A stretch of 64,000 nucleotides of DNA from Brassica napus (GCF_020379485.1 NC_063448.1:22467726-22531725), one strand, 5' to 3'. Counted from the first letter of the stretch, positions 50,487 to 63,092 are shown. Notes: generated from the sequence alone by a model not told the origin. Translations and numbers: made by a program.

Positions 50487-51917
50487 ATGGTTACCCTAAG
50501 CGATGGTGAAGGCGACGGCGACACAAACCCTAATCCGAAGATCCCCACGACGGCGCAAGAAGAAAACGGTGAAAAGACTCTGGATGGCACGAGGGCTTCC
50601 AGCGACAAGGGATCTCCCGGGTCAAAAACCCCCTCGCGTGAATTGCTTCCGCCTTCGGAGGTGGTGGATGGTGTGGTATCGATGATGATTCCTGAAGAGA
50701 TACAAGTGGACCCAAATCCTCTCTGGCGGTGCTATGTGGTTGGGTATTTTGTCAGAGATGCCCCCCATGTTGGTTCTATTCACGCTACAGTCAATCGACT
50801 CTGGTCCTTGCCGAAGATGGGAAGTAAAATCGATGTGCAATTTCTCGAGAAGAACACTGTTCTGTTCAGGATTGAAAACCCTCAGATGAGAACTCGTGTG
50901 ATTAATCGAACGTATTGGCACATTGCGGAGGTTCCTTTGGTTGTCAATGAGTGGTCTCCTGAAACGGCTCTCAACCCGCCTGATCTGTCGGCTATGCCCA
51001 TTTGGATTGATCTAAAAGGGGTACCGAGTATGATGTTCTCTCACAAGGCGCTCAAGTGTCTCAGTCGTGCTGCGGGCAATTTTGTTAAGTTGCATCCAAA
51101 CACTGAGAAGTGTACCCATCTGGATGTGGCTCGGATTCTTGTTGAGGTCAACATGCACAAACCGTTGGTGGAGAAGATCAGTTTCTTGGATAAGGATGGT
51201 GTGAATGTGATGATTGATGTTAGCTATCCTTGGTTGCCTCCGAAATGTAGCGTCTGCTCTGCTTGGGGACACAAAGGAACTAGTTGTACTTAAAAAAAGA
51301 TCCAAATCCTGCAAAAGGACAAGGAGGCAGTAGTGGATGCGGAAGATTCAGATGTGGTAAAAAATGGGGAGGGTAAAGTAAGGTATGAGTTGGAAGCTAC
51401 TCGAAATGTAGTAAGTGATTTACTCCTTGAGCTCGAAGGGTTGCCTCCAGCTTTGGGCAGCGCTGGATATGTTTCCAGGACGGGATTGGAGTATGGAAGC
51501 ATGTCTAAAACTGGGGAGATAACTTCACCATACCAGGAATGGGCTCTGGTGAGGGGAAAGTCTCCATCTTTAGTCTTACAGGAGAGGCAATTGGAAACAG
51601 GAAGTGTTGAAGGGAGCAAAGAAGAGATTGTGGGCATAAAATCGCCATCTCGTTTCAGTGTGTTAGCTACAGAAGGATTTGAGGAGGGTGAGACAACTGA
51701 AGTAAAGGAAGATGACGAGACTGAGGACGAAATAGAGGAGGGAGAGGTAGTTACTGAAGCGCAGAAAGTTGGAACTAAGACAAAAGACATCAAGGCTGTC
51801 AGGTTTCGTGCAGGCACCAGTTTTAAACTAAGTAAGCAAGGGCCAGCGCGTTCCAAAGATGTAAAAGTTGTGCGGTCCAACAACAACTCCAAGAAAGCTT
51901 CCTCCCGGAAGTTATGA
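50487..51917 (+). pseudogene. LINE ORF1 protein (DUF4283 plus zinc knuckle), one stop
   Basis: The frame from ATG 50487 encodes a DUF4283-type RNA-binding region. Words such as PLWRCYVVGYFV and MPIWIDLKGVP lie around residues 75-180. A zinc knuckle CSVCSAWGHKGTSC follows at about residue 255. An in-frame TAA at 51291-51293 directly after the knuckle interrupts it. The same frame stays open downstream as a Glu/Lys-rich tail to TGA 51915-51917. Such proteins package LINE RNA into ribonucleoprotein particles. A single lesion separates the two halves. The final TGA overlaps the ORF2 start codon as ATGA. Confidence 0.88.
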
Positions 51918-54900
51918 AGTCTTTTTTTGTATGGAATATGCGAGGATTTAACATGCCTCGCAAACATAGGGAGGTTAGAAGATGGGTTCAAGAAGAGAAG
52001 TTTTTATTTGGTTGTTTATTGGAGACAAGAGTTCAGCCGGAAAAGTATGGAGATTGCATGGGTGCAGCTCTTCCGGGATGGGCATCTATGGCTAACTATG
52101 ATTTTAATCCCTTGGGGCGTATTTGGTTTTGTTGGTCAGATAGGGTGGTGGTCACCAGGCTTCACATCAGCTCTCAGATTATTACGTGTGCTGTTCAGAT
52201 TCCAGAGACAGGGGAGCAGTTCATCTGTTCAGCAGTATATGCATCGAATTGTGAAGTGGAGAGAAGGAGTCTATGGGAGGATCTTCGGGGAACTCAAGCG
52301 GCTTACAGTCATCTTGATATGCCTTGGATATTATAGGAGATTTCAATGTTATGTTGTACTCTTCTGAGCATTCAAGAGGTGGAGCAGTGAGGTCTTCTCA
52401 GACAGGAATGAGAAATTTTCAAGACGTTGTCGGAGATTGCATTCTAACTGATATGGCATTTACTGGAGCTTTATTCACATGGTGGAACAAGCGAGATGAG
52501 GACCCTATTGGGAAAATACTGGACAGAGCCTTGATTAATGCAGCTTGGTTAAGAGCATTTCCTCAATCCTCTTCCCGGTTTGAAGCTGGAGGGATTTCAG
52601 ACCATGCTAGATGTGTGGTGCAAATGTCTGGAAACCTTAATGAAACTCGAAAGCCCTTTCGTTTTTTCAACTATCTTACTGAACACGAAGACTTCCGGCC
52701 AGTGGCTAAGAGAGTTTGGGACACGACCACACCTTTATATCATTCTCGATCTGCTTTGAGTAAATTCCATGCCAAGTTGAAGTTGCTAAAGTATGATCTG
52801 AGACTGCTAAACAGGACTCACTACGGTGACTTACCAAACAGAACCAAAGCAGCGTTTGAGGTAATGTGTCGATGTCAGAACCAGGTTCTCTTGGATCCAT
52901 GTCAGGCTACATTTGCTGCGGCTGCAGAGGCTACTGATAGGTGGAATAAACTGGCAAGCATCGAGGAAAAATTTTTCCGTTTGAAATCTTGCATAAGATG
53001 GCTGGGGGCTGGAGACTGTAACACAGTATTCTTTCATAGGGCAGTTCAGACCAGAACTGCTCGAAACACTATCAAACGGCTGGTAAGAGAAGATGGTACA
53101 ATCCTGACAGATATCTCTGATATAAAGAATGAGGCAGTATTGCATTTTCAGAAGTTCCTACAGGTTCAGGACCAGGGTGAAGAAGGAGATGCTTATCCTA
53201 TGTTACAAGAACTTTTAACTTATAGATGTCCCACAGGCACTAGTACAAGACTTGTTGCACCGGTTGAGGCGGAGGAAATTATTTCTGCCCTTCATGCGTT
53301 ACCAAATGATAAGGTCTCGGGACCTGATGGATATACCAAGGAGTTCTTCGTGGCTGCTTGGCGAATGGTGGGGGAGGAGTTTATAATCGCTGTCCAATCC
53401 TTCTTCTCATTTGGGTTCATGCCTACAGGAATCAATGCCACGATCCTCACTCTTATTCCAAAGGTAGCGGAGGCGCAAACCATGAAAGAGTACAGGCCAA
53501 TAGCTTGATGCAACTTAATGTACAAAGTCATATCCAAAATCTTGGCGCACCGTCTCAAAATTATTCTCCCCGAGGCAATAGAACCAAACCAGAGTGCGTT
53601 CTTGAAAGGGAGGTTACTACTTGAGAATGTTCTCCTTGCTTCAAAGCTCGTGAATGGGTACCACAGGACCACGAATTCTGACAGGGCTACAATTAAATTT
53701 GATATCTCAAAGGCGTTTGATACGGTTAAGTGGTCTTTTATTACAGCAGTACTAAAGGCTATGGGGCTACCTTTGCAGTTTATACTTTGGATCAAAGTGT
53801 GTATATCTACGGCTGCTTTTTCAGTATCTGTAAATGGAAGTTTGGAGGGATTTTTTACAAGCGCTAGGGGAATACGTCAAGGCTGCTCGCTATCACCTTG
53901 CCTATATGTTATTCTGAATAATGTCTTGTCAAAGATGTTGAATGAAGCAGCTCTAGCAAGACAGTTCGTGTACCATCCTCAGTGTATGGAAGTGAAGCTT
54001 ACCCACCTCAGTTTTGCAGATGATATATTAATGTTTACAGATGGCTCAGTCAGATCGCCGCAAGGGGTACTGGCTGTTATGGATCAGTTTGCAAACATTT
54101 CTGGGCTGTTCATCAATGCATGGAAGTCTTCAATATTCGCCTCGGGACAAAGCATCACCCCTTTGATATCGGAGGCCACACACATAGGGATCATAGTGGG
54201 AAGTCTGCCAGTCCGTTATCTAGGTATGCCGCTTACCACTAAAGCTCTAACGAAACAAGATTATGAGCCATTAATAGATAAGGTCAGAGGCAGAATGCTA
54301 TCTTGGAGGAACAAGTGCTTGTCATATGCTGGTAGGTTACAGCTGATAAAATGAGTCATCTCTAGCATTGTCAACTTCTGGAGTCTGACTTTCATCCTCC
54401 TTAAAGCTTGTCTTAACGAGTTAGAGAGCATGTGTAGTGCATTCTTATGGTCTGGGTCACCTAACCAGACTCATAAGGCCAAGGTGGCTTGGGAAGATTT
54501 ATGTTGTCCAAAAGAAGAAGGGGGTTTGGGGATCCGCAAGTTGAGGGACTCATCTAGAGTTTTTGCAATGAGTTTAATATGGAGGATCTTCACACAAGCA
54601 AATTCTTTATGGGTTTCTTGGATTCACCAATATTTGCTAAGAAAAAACTCTTTTTCGGATGTCAAGGAGGATGGGAGAGGCTCTTGGATGTGGCGAAAAA
54701 TCTTGAAGCTGAGGCCGCTGGTGTATGAATTTATGAGGTTTGAGGTAAATGATGGAAGAACTGCTTTTTTCTGGTTTGATGATTGGCTGCGTATGGGAAG
54801 ACTTATAGACGTCACGGGTAACGTCGGAAATTGTTATCTGGGTATCGCTTGCAATGCTCGGGTCAGTGAAGCAGCTAGACAATCAGAATGGAGGGTTAGG

Positions 54901-55548
54901 GGACAGAGAAGCCGACACTATCATGAGCTTCATGCCCGTATACAGGCTGAGCCGGTACCAGATGAAGAACGAGGGGGAGATGTAGTGCTATGGAAGCATT
55001 CAGGTGACAACTATAAGACATGTTTTTCATCAGCTAAAACATGGGATCAAATTAGAGACCGAAGGCCTGTAGTATTCTGGAGTAAGAGTGTCTGGTTCAC
55101 ACAAGGAGTGCCAAGGTTCTCCTTCATTGTTTGGTTGGATGTGAAAAACACATTATCTACTGGTGACAGGATGAGAGCTTGGGAGATTCAGCAGGGATGT
55201 GTTCTTTGTGGTGAGAGGGATGAGACTAGAGACCATATCTTCTTTGCATGTCCCTACTCATTTACGGTATGGGATACTCTTGCGAACAGACTTACAGGTA
55301 GCAGAACTGATCCAGATTGGATGCATACTTTGCAGTTTGTGAGCAAGAACAACCTTCAGCTGCTAGACAAGATCCTCGTAAAAATGGTCTTTCAGACCTG
55401 CATCTATCATGTGTGGAAGGAGAGAAATGAGAGGAGACATTAGACTGGATACCGTACAGTGCAGCAAGTGGTTCGAATCGTCGATAAGGCAGTGAGGAAT
55501 AGAATCACATCCCTTCGATATAAGTCTGAGCATAAGTTGCTGGACTGA
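51914..55548 (+). pseudogene. LINE ORF2 (endonuclease and reverse transcriptase), broken
   Basis: ORF2 starts at ATG 51914, overlapping the ORF1 stop. The N-terminal part (FVWNMRGFN, LLETRV) is an AP-type endonuclease. The frame changes near 52330 and continues with GDFN and GISDHARC. The reverse transcriptase follows, with SGPDGYTKEFF (about 53320), GIRQGCSLSPCLY (about 53870) and the catalytic FADD in SFADDILMF (about 54012). The C-terminal zf-RVT region includes CVLCGERDETRDHIFFAC (about 55200). In-frame stops lie at 53506-53508, 54352-54354 and 55441-55443; the frame then runs to 55546-55548. The enzyme would nick DNA and copy the RNA in place (target-primed reverse transcription). This copy cannot make it whole. 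Confidence 0.9.
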
Positions 55549-55707
55549 TGCAGAGATGGTTTGCGATCACTGGGTAATACCATGGCAGAAAAAGTTTATA
55601 TTTTGTAAAGATTTCTTTTAGAGTTTTGTAGTCTCTTGTAAATGGTTATTCTTTACACAGATCAATAAATTTCACATTTTATCAAAAAAAAAAAGATTCT
55701 AGATTTT

Positions 55708-56950
55708 GGTTTTTTGTTTTTGGATTTTGGTTTTTGGTTTTTAGCTTTTGGTTTTTGGTTTTTGGTTTTTGATTTTCCAGTAGATTTTGGTTTTTTGAAA
55801 AACTTGATTGGTGGTTTTTGATTTTGGTTTTTAGTTTTTAGTTTCTGTTTTTTGCTTTTAAAAGAAAATAAATTTTAAATATTATGAATAGTAAAATATC
55901 TATTATTGAAAAAAAAATACTATCATCAAAGCATACATAATTTTTTTAAAAAATATTTTAAAACAAAAAATAACATTATCATTGTAAAATAAAATTAAAA
56001 TAGTTATATTTTTAAAAATGGTAAAATACATATTTATGTTATTCAAATATTTTAACATAAAAACTATTAGTTTTTAAATAAAAAAATATGATGTAATAAA
56101 TGTATAATAACTATAACTAACAAATTTAATTAACTTAATGTAAAATTTATAGTATAAATTATTATTTAAATAATTATAAAATACATCTACCTAAAAATTG
56201 TTTTATTATTTTTATTCATGTGTTTTAGGATAAATGTAGCTTTTACAAAGTAGATATTTTTTTATAAAATTAATATTTTCTGAAAAAATTGAAAATTAAT
56301 AAAATAAAACTATGAATAATAACATATTATTTACTATACAATTATAAATAGTACTAAATATTACCACAGAAAATAGTTACTTTTTTAAAAATAAACTAAA
56401 CCAGATTTTAAATATATTTTTTAGAAGTGTATAAAATTTTCATAATTAAAATAATATAAAAATATTTAATTAAATTTTCCTTGGGTTTTAAAATAAAAAG
56501 TAAATTTAGAGGTAATAAATATATAATATTTACAACTAACAAATTTAATTAACTTTGTAGATAATATTATTTTTAAAATATTAGTTATTATATCGTGGTA
56601 CAAAATATTAGTTATTATATCATGGATTTAACTTACCTAAAAAGACTCTCAAGTTTGAGTTGTAGATAATATTATTTTTAAACCATTTGTTGATGTGTTT
56701 TCTTTTATTTTAGATGTGATTCTTTTATATATAAAATAATTAATGTATTGCAAAATGATGAAAACTGTCGTAGCACTTGGGAAAACCCATAAAATGTGGA
56801 TTCTGGTTTTTATGTAAAAAATGGTTAAAGAGTTGAAAATCTGGTTTCCCTAAAAAATAGGAAATCTACTTTACTTAAATCTTGATTGGGTAAAAACTAG
56901 ATTTTGGAAAAACTAAAACTAAAAACTACTCTAGAATCTACAAACAATCA
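55708..56950. other. AT-rich body of the TIR element
   Basis: Starts with a G/T-rich run of GGTTTTTGG units (55708-55860), then very AT-rich DNA to 56870, then the right terminal repeat. No ORF. It belongs to the TIR element whose left end is at 50431. Confidence 0.6.
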
Positions 56951-57251
56951 ACCTCTAAAACTCGTCAGGGGTAATCTGGTAGTTCTTGTGGGACTTAGGC
57001 TTTAAGTCGGCTGGAACCCAATCTGGCTTCCACGCGTTTCGCCGTCGATCGACACCAATCGATCAATAGTCATGGTCGATGGTCAACTTTGGGCCTTTGT
57101 CATTTTCTCTCTAAAATGCACCAAAATCACCACTTTCCTCCAAATTACTCCAAAACATGAAAACATACTAAAAAGACTCAAAAACAACTATAATGTATTT
57201 AAAAACACCTATATAACATGGCTAAAAATGGATAAAATCCATGGTATATCA
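56951..57251 (-). repeat. 3' LTR of element D, proximal segment
   Basis: This continues the LTR interrupted at 50430 and ends ATGGTATATCA. It matches the end of the element A LTR (CATGGCTAAAA...ATCCATGGT). The minus-strand polypurine tract AAGTCTGGGGGTGT adjoins it at 57252. Confidence 0.85.
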
Positions 57252-60183
57252 ACACCCCCAGACTTACTCTTTTGCTTATCATCAAGCAAAAACAATGAGC
57301 AGTCTCTCTGAAAGGTGTTTTTGAAACAATAGGGACACATAATTTAAGAACTTACTATCATCATCTCAACAATATTGCAACCACATCATATCAATCTTAA
57401 CTTAGAAGTAATTTCTATGCAATATCCTAGCTTAACAACCAATTCCATTCATCCAACAACTTAACTAATCATGTCTGATTAACTCCTCTACTGACCTCAT
57501 TTAGTACATGTAAATAAAAGGTGTAGGCTTTGCCTTGGGAGTATCGATCACTGAACACATGAAATCAACTCAAGCAAGTATCTGGACCTACAGGTAACCC
57601 TCTCTGATTTCCCTTCTCTCTTCTCTGAATCCGATTTTTTTTCTTTTTTTTTGTGGGCAAAGTTGTAGGCGAATAGTGGGGTCATCGATAATGTATCTAC
57701 CCCTCGCTTTCAAAAAATGTGTGATCATTCCTTTGAATTAGAATAGTGGGGTTATAGGTAATGTAGTTACCCCTCTGCATCTCAAGAAATCATCTCAATC
57801 TTTTATAAATATATATATGGATGCCAAAGAGAGGTGGAAGGAAAATCAAAAACACTAAGTCTAATACCTTTTAGACTTGCAGAAGGATTCCGATCCAATG
57901 TATACCAAGCCCCAAGACAAGTAAGTTAATCTCAATTAGGTTGGATGTCAGCTTTGGTTCTTCCAAACATTCTCAGCAAGTGTGAATAACTGGCAGACTG
58001 ATCCCCTTTAGGATCTATAGTACATTCTACATTCAATAAATCTAAGAATGGTGCTAAAGAGTGGTTAGATGAGTAAGGAAAATTGTGGAAGTCCATTTTT
58101 CCTTTCTTGACTCAATAAAACTTTATGAAAACATTTAAAAAACTCATAGGTAAATAATATTAGTAAACCTCCCCCCATACTTAAATTACACTGTCCCCAA
58201 TGTATATCTAGTCGGAGTTTGGTGAGAATATAAATCATAAGTACTGAATGTAACAAGGAGAACGATATACCTGATCGCTGATGTCGATGTCGATCGACAC
58301 GGAAATGTGTCTATCGATCAGTGCTGGTGTTGTACTATCGATCGATGTCAACCTAGTCACATCGGTCGATGACAAGTAACCTCTCCTTGGTTCTCTTTTT
58401 CGTTTTTTTCTTCTGGTTTTTCTATTTTTTTTAGACCTGCAATAAAGTAAAACGAAAATAAATAACATGTAAATAATAAAACTATAAGAAATTACCTAAT
58501 AGTGGGTTACCTCCCACTCAGCGCTTTGTTATAGTCATTTAGCTTGACTTTGGAGGTTGTTTGGGCTAGAAATAATCAAAGTGACCACTTGGTTGTATGC
58601 AAGTGTGCACTTCATCTTTGCTCATCTGGAACCAAGTGCCAATGAAGCTTCTGATGGCCTCATCTCCTCTGGTCCATTGATTTTGCAATCTTTCTTGAGC
58701 AACCTCACTTGCATGCATCATATGCTGAAGATTCCTAATGTTTCGTTGTTGCATTCCAAGTCAGGCATGCGTTGTTTCTGAGATGTCCTTCAGCTCCTGG
58801 TAGACATCTTCTTTCAGCAAGTCTTGAGAGAAAGTAATCTCATCAAGCTTATCCTGTAGTGACTTCTCGGTAACCAGCTTGCTTCGTCTTGCTGCATAGT
58901 CGCCGTCGATCGATGGTCGAGTCCTTATGTCGATTGATGGTGACCGTTCTGTGTGAGAATCGAGTTGTCTTTGAGTCGTATCCATCTCATGTCGCAAAGC
59001 GTCCAGGCGTGTGGTCATGAAATCTACCTATCACGTAGTGGGTAGTAAACACCATCAAGCCGATAGGTGAATGATTGTAGCCTATCTTCGAATGGTGCGA
59101 GGTGAGCGTCGATCGATGCTTGGATGCTAGCGTGGATCGATGTTTGAGTGTGAGGGTCGATCGATTTTGACCTTCTTACGTCGACTCCATGTTGTTTCTG
59201 AAGCATAGCTAGGTTTTGCTTCATCTCATCCGTGACCAACTGATACTGTTGTCGAATGGGTAGTAGACGTCATCGAGCCTCCTCGAATGATAATCGTCTG
59301 AAGTTCCGATAACTTTGTAGATCTCTTCTACCAACTCATCAATCTCTACTTTGTTATAGCTATCTTGCTCTGGCACGGTCGGGATGGATACCTATGTGTT
59401 CTCCCAACGTGGTTTCCTCTTTATGTTCGGATGAAGTGTACTTCGTTTGGATTCGAAGTGACCGTCGATCGATGGTGCTGCTGCATCGTCGATCGATGGT
59501 GGATCGTCTGAACATTTCTTCGAGGGGAAGAAGTTACTGGACCCATTCATGGAAATGATATCAGCTATGTTCTCCTTGGATATGTTGCGAATGCGTCCAT
59601 CCATTGCTCTTGTTGGCCTTATGGATCCCTGAAAATACCAAATTCATCCGGAGTTAGATAAACCTAATCTGTATTATTTTAACTTGTACCTCAAGATTTT
59701 GTTTTCGATAATCGTCGATCTATAGATCGATGTTACTGTCGATCGATGTTGACGTCACATCTGCAGACGATGTATGGAGAAGTCCATGGCAAGACCATGG
59801 TACTCAATGTTCTTTTCTCTGTGGTAGTCCTCGTCATACTCATAAGATCTCGTCTCCGGTAGTTCACTGTCTACTGCGAAGCTCTCACGAGGGCTGTCAT
59901 TTGCCCAACTACCAATAGAATAATCACCTTGTCTGCTGATAGTATCACCGTAGTGGTAATCAATTGATGTCTGAGGTTGGGTAGCAACGTCAAAGCGCGG
60001 ATAGCAGTGTGCTGGCAAAGAGAAAATCTTATTAGCAGGACTGTTGTCGATCGATTCTCTGGATTTGTCGTCGATCGGTGGATGATTGACAATGTCGATC
60101 GATGGTGGAGTTCCACTGTCGATTGATCCTGAATACTCGGTTTCGTATTTATCCTCATAATTGCAGTGGCATGCTGCAATGAA
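57252..60183 (-). other. Internal region of element D, 3' part with SID-repeat frames
   Basis: Minus-strand frames at 58566-59239, 59392-59604 and 59755-60018 are open for short distances. They carry recurring Ser-Ile-Asp words (PSIDG, TSIDY, ASIDA), each encoded by a TCGATCGA-type palindrome. They may be remnants of a long protein 3' of the protease, but the frames are broken and match no pol domain known to me. Between 57252 and 58500 I see only polypurine, pyrimidine and repeat tracts, including a duplicated AATAGTGGGGT word at about 57674 and 57743. Confidence 0.5.
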
Positions 60184-60884
60184 TCATTTGTTAACTCCAG
60201 TGTTGGACCTCTGTGGCCTCACAACTGTGACTGGATCATAGTGGACATCCGGATTTATCAGTATTAGACATAACTGATTAGTCTGCATGCTGCAAACTAC
60301 TCCTACGGTGGCCATGAAAACTCTCCCAAGTAGTAGAGAATGATTCTTGTCTTGCTTGTTTTCCATGACATGGAAGTCAACTTGAACTAGAGCATTGCCA
60401 ATCTGCATCTCAAGATCTCTGATGATTCCTTCCGAGTTCCTCGTAGAATGATCCACGAAAGTGAATAAATCCTACAAGGCTCTCTCTTTAGACCAAGATG
60501 GTCTGCCATTACCTTTGGTAGTATGTTGACTGATGAACATGTGTCACACATCGCACATGGAAACTCAATGCCCTTGACCAAACATGGCACTGCAAATTTT
60601 CTAGGATCACTCTTCTTCTTCAGTGTAATCCTCTGTTTCATCTTCTCTCTGATCTGATGGAAGATCCTATGTATGTCCTGCTCAGTTTCCTTGGTTTCCC
60701 TGAAGAACATCCACAACATGTGGGTAAAGTAAGCCTCCTTGAATGGCTTGTCCAAGGGTATCCTGAGAACTCTTTTGGTGAAGCTGTCCATCTCCTTCTC
60801 ATTAACTCCTCGCTTGAGATGCTTAGGAATCTTTTCCTTTCTTTTCCTCAAGGTTCTCCTCTCAGAAGTCTGATCAACTTGCAT
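60184..60884 (-). pseudogene. Retrotransposon aspartic protease region of element D, broken
   Basis: The minus-strand frame 60884-60387 contains KEAYFTHMLWMFF and then VKGIEFPCAMCDTCSSVN followed by ILPKVMADHLGLK. This is the Athila-type gag-protease region. The active-site triplet usual for the family, Asp-Thr-Gly, reads Asp-Thr-Cys. After a frame change the sequence continues in 60456-60184 with QIGNALVQVDFHV, LLLGRVFMATVGVVCSMQTN and NPDVHYDP, the C-terminal half of the same domain. The frameshift and the altered active site both argue against activity. In element orientation it follows gag, as expected. Confidence 0.8.
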
Positions 60885-61180
60885 TGGCTCTGGTGCATCA
60901 TCTGAAAGTTGTTTGAAGTTATCTGCTATCTGTTATGAATGTGGAGATGGGTTTCTGAGTGCATTCAGTCATGCTACATCTATCTTTGGTAGTTGCACTC
61001 AGTAGGTCAGAGGTGGTCGTCGATCGACGGTAGATGAGTTGAGTCGATCGTCATTTTAGTCTGGCTGTGGATTGGCGGCTGGATCCTGGTGTTGATCGAT
61101 GTCAGACTTCTTGATACAGAAGGGTTTGGGTGGATGAGGGTGTTTAGCTGCGAATTCCTCGTGAGTTAGGATTCTAACGG

Positions 61181-62770
61181 TCACGCATGATGCATCTTCC
61201 TCTGTCGATCGATGTGGAGAAACTGATATCGATCGATGTTTGTCTGATATCTAACGGTCACGCATGAAACACCAATGTGAACCGCCGAAACGTATGGAGC
61301 TTTGACTTGGAAGTCGCCCTCCTGATGCTTCTCTTCCTTATCCACTTGCCAGAAATCATCATCCATGATGGCATTCATGTGGTGCTTCAGTGAGTCATCC
61401 TTTTTACCCTTCATGAAGGCTTCCTGTCTTTTATTAGTGTCTCCAGTCTGAACCACTTGTGTCTCCAGCTTCCTCACATGTGTGTTCAAAAACTCAAACT
61501 TTGAGTTCTGCTCTGTGTAGACAACATTTATCTTCCCATTGAAATTCACCATCAACTTCTGTGGACCCTCAAGAACTTGATCAAACATGTACTCTATCTT
61601 GCTCTCTCGAGTCTGCTGTGTTTGATTCTGGTAGTAGGAATTTCCATAAGGTTTGTTGCTACTGTTGTAGGTGCTGCTGTAGGGTTTCTGGTATTGTGAA
61701 CTCTGGTTGTATTCATTCTTCTGACCATTGCAATAGGAGTTTCAGTATCCACTCTGATTTCCAGACCTTTGATTCTGAAAACCTGAACCACTGACAAAGT
61801 TCACATCCTTCTCTTCGTCCATGTCACTGTCGACATCTACAGCCTCTACGTCCTCTGCAAAGCTAACTTGTTTCCTGAGAAGCTTGTGAACACTATCCAA
61901 CTTAGCCTTAACATCTTTCAACTGCTCCTTCCCTAGGGCTGGAGCCGAGTTTTTTCTCTCGAAATTAGTGTTCTTGGTGATGTTGATGGATGCCAAGTTC
62001 TCAATAAGTCTGATTGCTTCCTCTGGATTCCTAGTGTTGAAGTTTCCGTCATTAGCTGAGTCTATAGCCATCTGATATGCCAGCGCGATGCCTCTTAAGA
62101 AAGTGTTAAGTAGCTGCACTTGATTGAATCCATGGTGTGGGCAATCTCTCTAATATGACTTGAATCTAATCCAAGAGCTTCTGAAGGACTCTGTAGGCTC
62201 TTGTGTGAATGTAGCAATCTTAATCCTCAAGTCTTCAGCGCGTGCGTCATCAAAGAAGTGGCATAGGAATGCATTCTTGATTTCGGCCCAGGATGTAAGA
62301 GATCCCAGTGGTAACTGCTTAAGCCAGTGCGAAGCCTCTCTAGCAAGTGAGTACTTGAAGAGCTTGCAAAACAGATAGTCTTCAGGAACTCCATTGGCTT
62401 TGATAGCGGAAATTAGATCCTCGAACCTCTGCATATGGTCCATATGATGCTCGTGTGATAACCCACAGTAGGGTGTTCGTCTCACGAGTGTAAAGCACTG
62501 AGGCTTCAACTCAAAGTCTTGCCTCTATATGGCTGGAGGACGGATTGCAAATATGTTCTCGTAGTATTGATCTAGCTTGTTGTAATCAACTAATTTCCTT
62601 GGTCTAGCAGTCTCGTCTACAGCTTGAGCATCTGCAATACCAGCATCGGTATAAGGGATTACAACCCCCTGATCATCTATCTTATGTCATGCTGCATTAC
62701 GCAGATGACCCTCCTGGTCAAGCAAGTTTCCAGTCGCGTCCTGAATTAGAACTAGTGTCGCAACCATGTT
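61181..62770 (-). pseudogene. Gag gene of element D with several in-frame stops
   Basis: One minus-strand frame can be followed from about 62770 to the stop at 61181. It contains LVDYNKLDQYYENIF, FKYSLAREASHWLKQLPLGS, LTSWAEIKNAFLCHFFDDAR, PEEAIRLIENLASINITK, then an acidic stretch (VDVDSDMDEEKDV), an Asn/Gln/Tyr-rich stretch and a C-terminal coiled-coil-like stretch. In-frame stops lie near 62690, 62530, 62150 and 61742. The residues are typical of Athila gag capsid proteins. The frame is otherwise undisturbed, so the decay is by point mutation. Confidence 0.82.
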
Positions 62771-63092
62771 TCGCGGCTCAGTATCGATCGATGTCTGAGG
62801 TGGAATGTCGATCGATGTCGGGTGGGTATGGTTGGTCGACGGAAGAGTGGTCTCGGTCGACGGTGGAAGGCGAGTTTCGGTGGACGAACATGTGAAGTTG
62901 TCAAAGTACGTTTGCCTTTGCGGATGGTGCGTTCTAGTAGTGCAGGATCTGAAAAGAGAAGTGTTTGTTCCTTGTTGTTTCTGTTACTGCTGGGCATGCA
63001 CCCGAAAACTCAAGAAATTTTTTTATCAGTTTTTGCAAGTAACAAAATCCTAGATTAAACCTAACCAAATTTGATCTAATGGCGATCGAAGC

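Larger units (their letters stand above)
50458..55693 (+). mobile_element. L1-type LINE retrotransposon, recently decayed
   Basis: A 5.2-kb element with ORF1 (from 50487), ORF2 (from 51914), the polyadenylation word AATAAA near 55664 and a poly(A) tail at 55684-55694. The 14-bp target duplication AGATTCTAGATTTT flanks it. It is nearly full length. ORF1 has one internal stop and ORF2 has one frameshift and three stops, so it is inactive but not old. It sits within the left terminal repeat of a TIR element, which sits within the LTR of element D. Confidence 0.93.
50431..56950. mobile_element. TIR DNA transposon, non-autonomous, itself split by a LINE
   Basis: The left end TGATTGTTTTGTTAGATTCTAGA (50431-50453) is the near-perfect inverse of the right end TCTAGAATCTACAAACAATCA (up to 56950). 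Without the LINE the element is about 1.27 kb (50431-50457 plus 55708-56950). Its interior starts with repeated GGTTTTTGGTTTTT words and is otherwise AT-rich. It interrupts the LTR of element D: the flanks match contiguous LTR sequence around 5830-5850 in element A. I could not find a clear target duplication, so the superfamily is unassigned. No transposase is present. Confidence 0.7.

Noticed and set aside
51290..51991. 233-residue minus-strand ORF across the LINE ORF1 tail
   Set aside because: It is an antisense shadow of the Glu/Lys-rich ORF1 tail. The sense strand fits the LINE layout.
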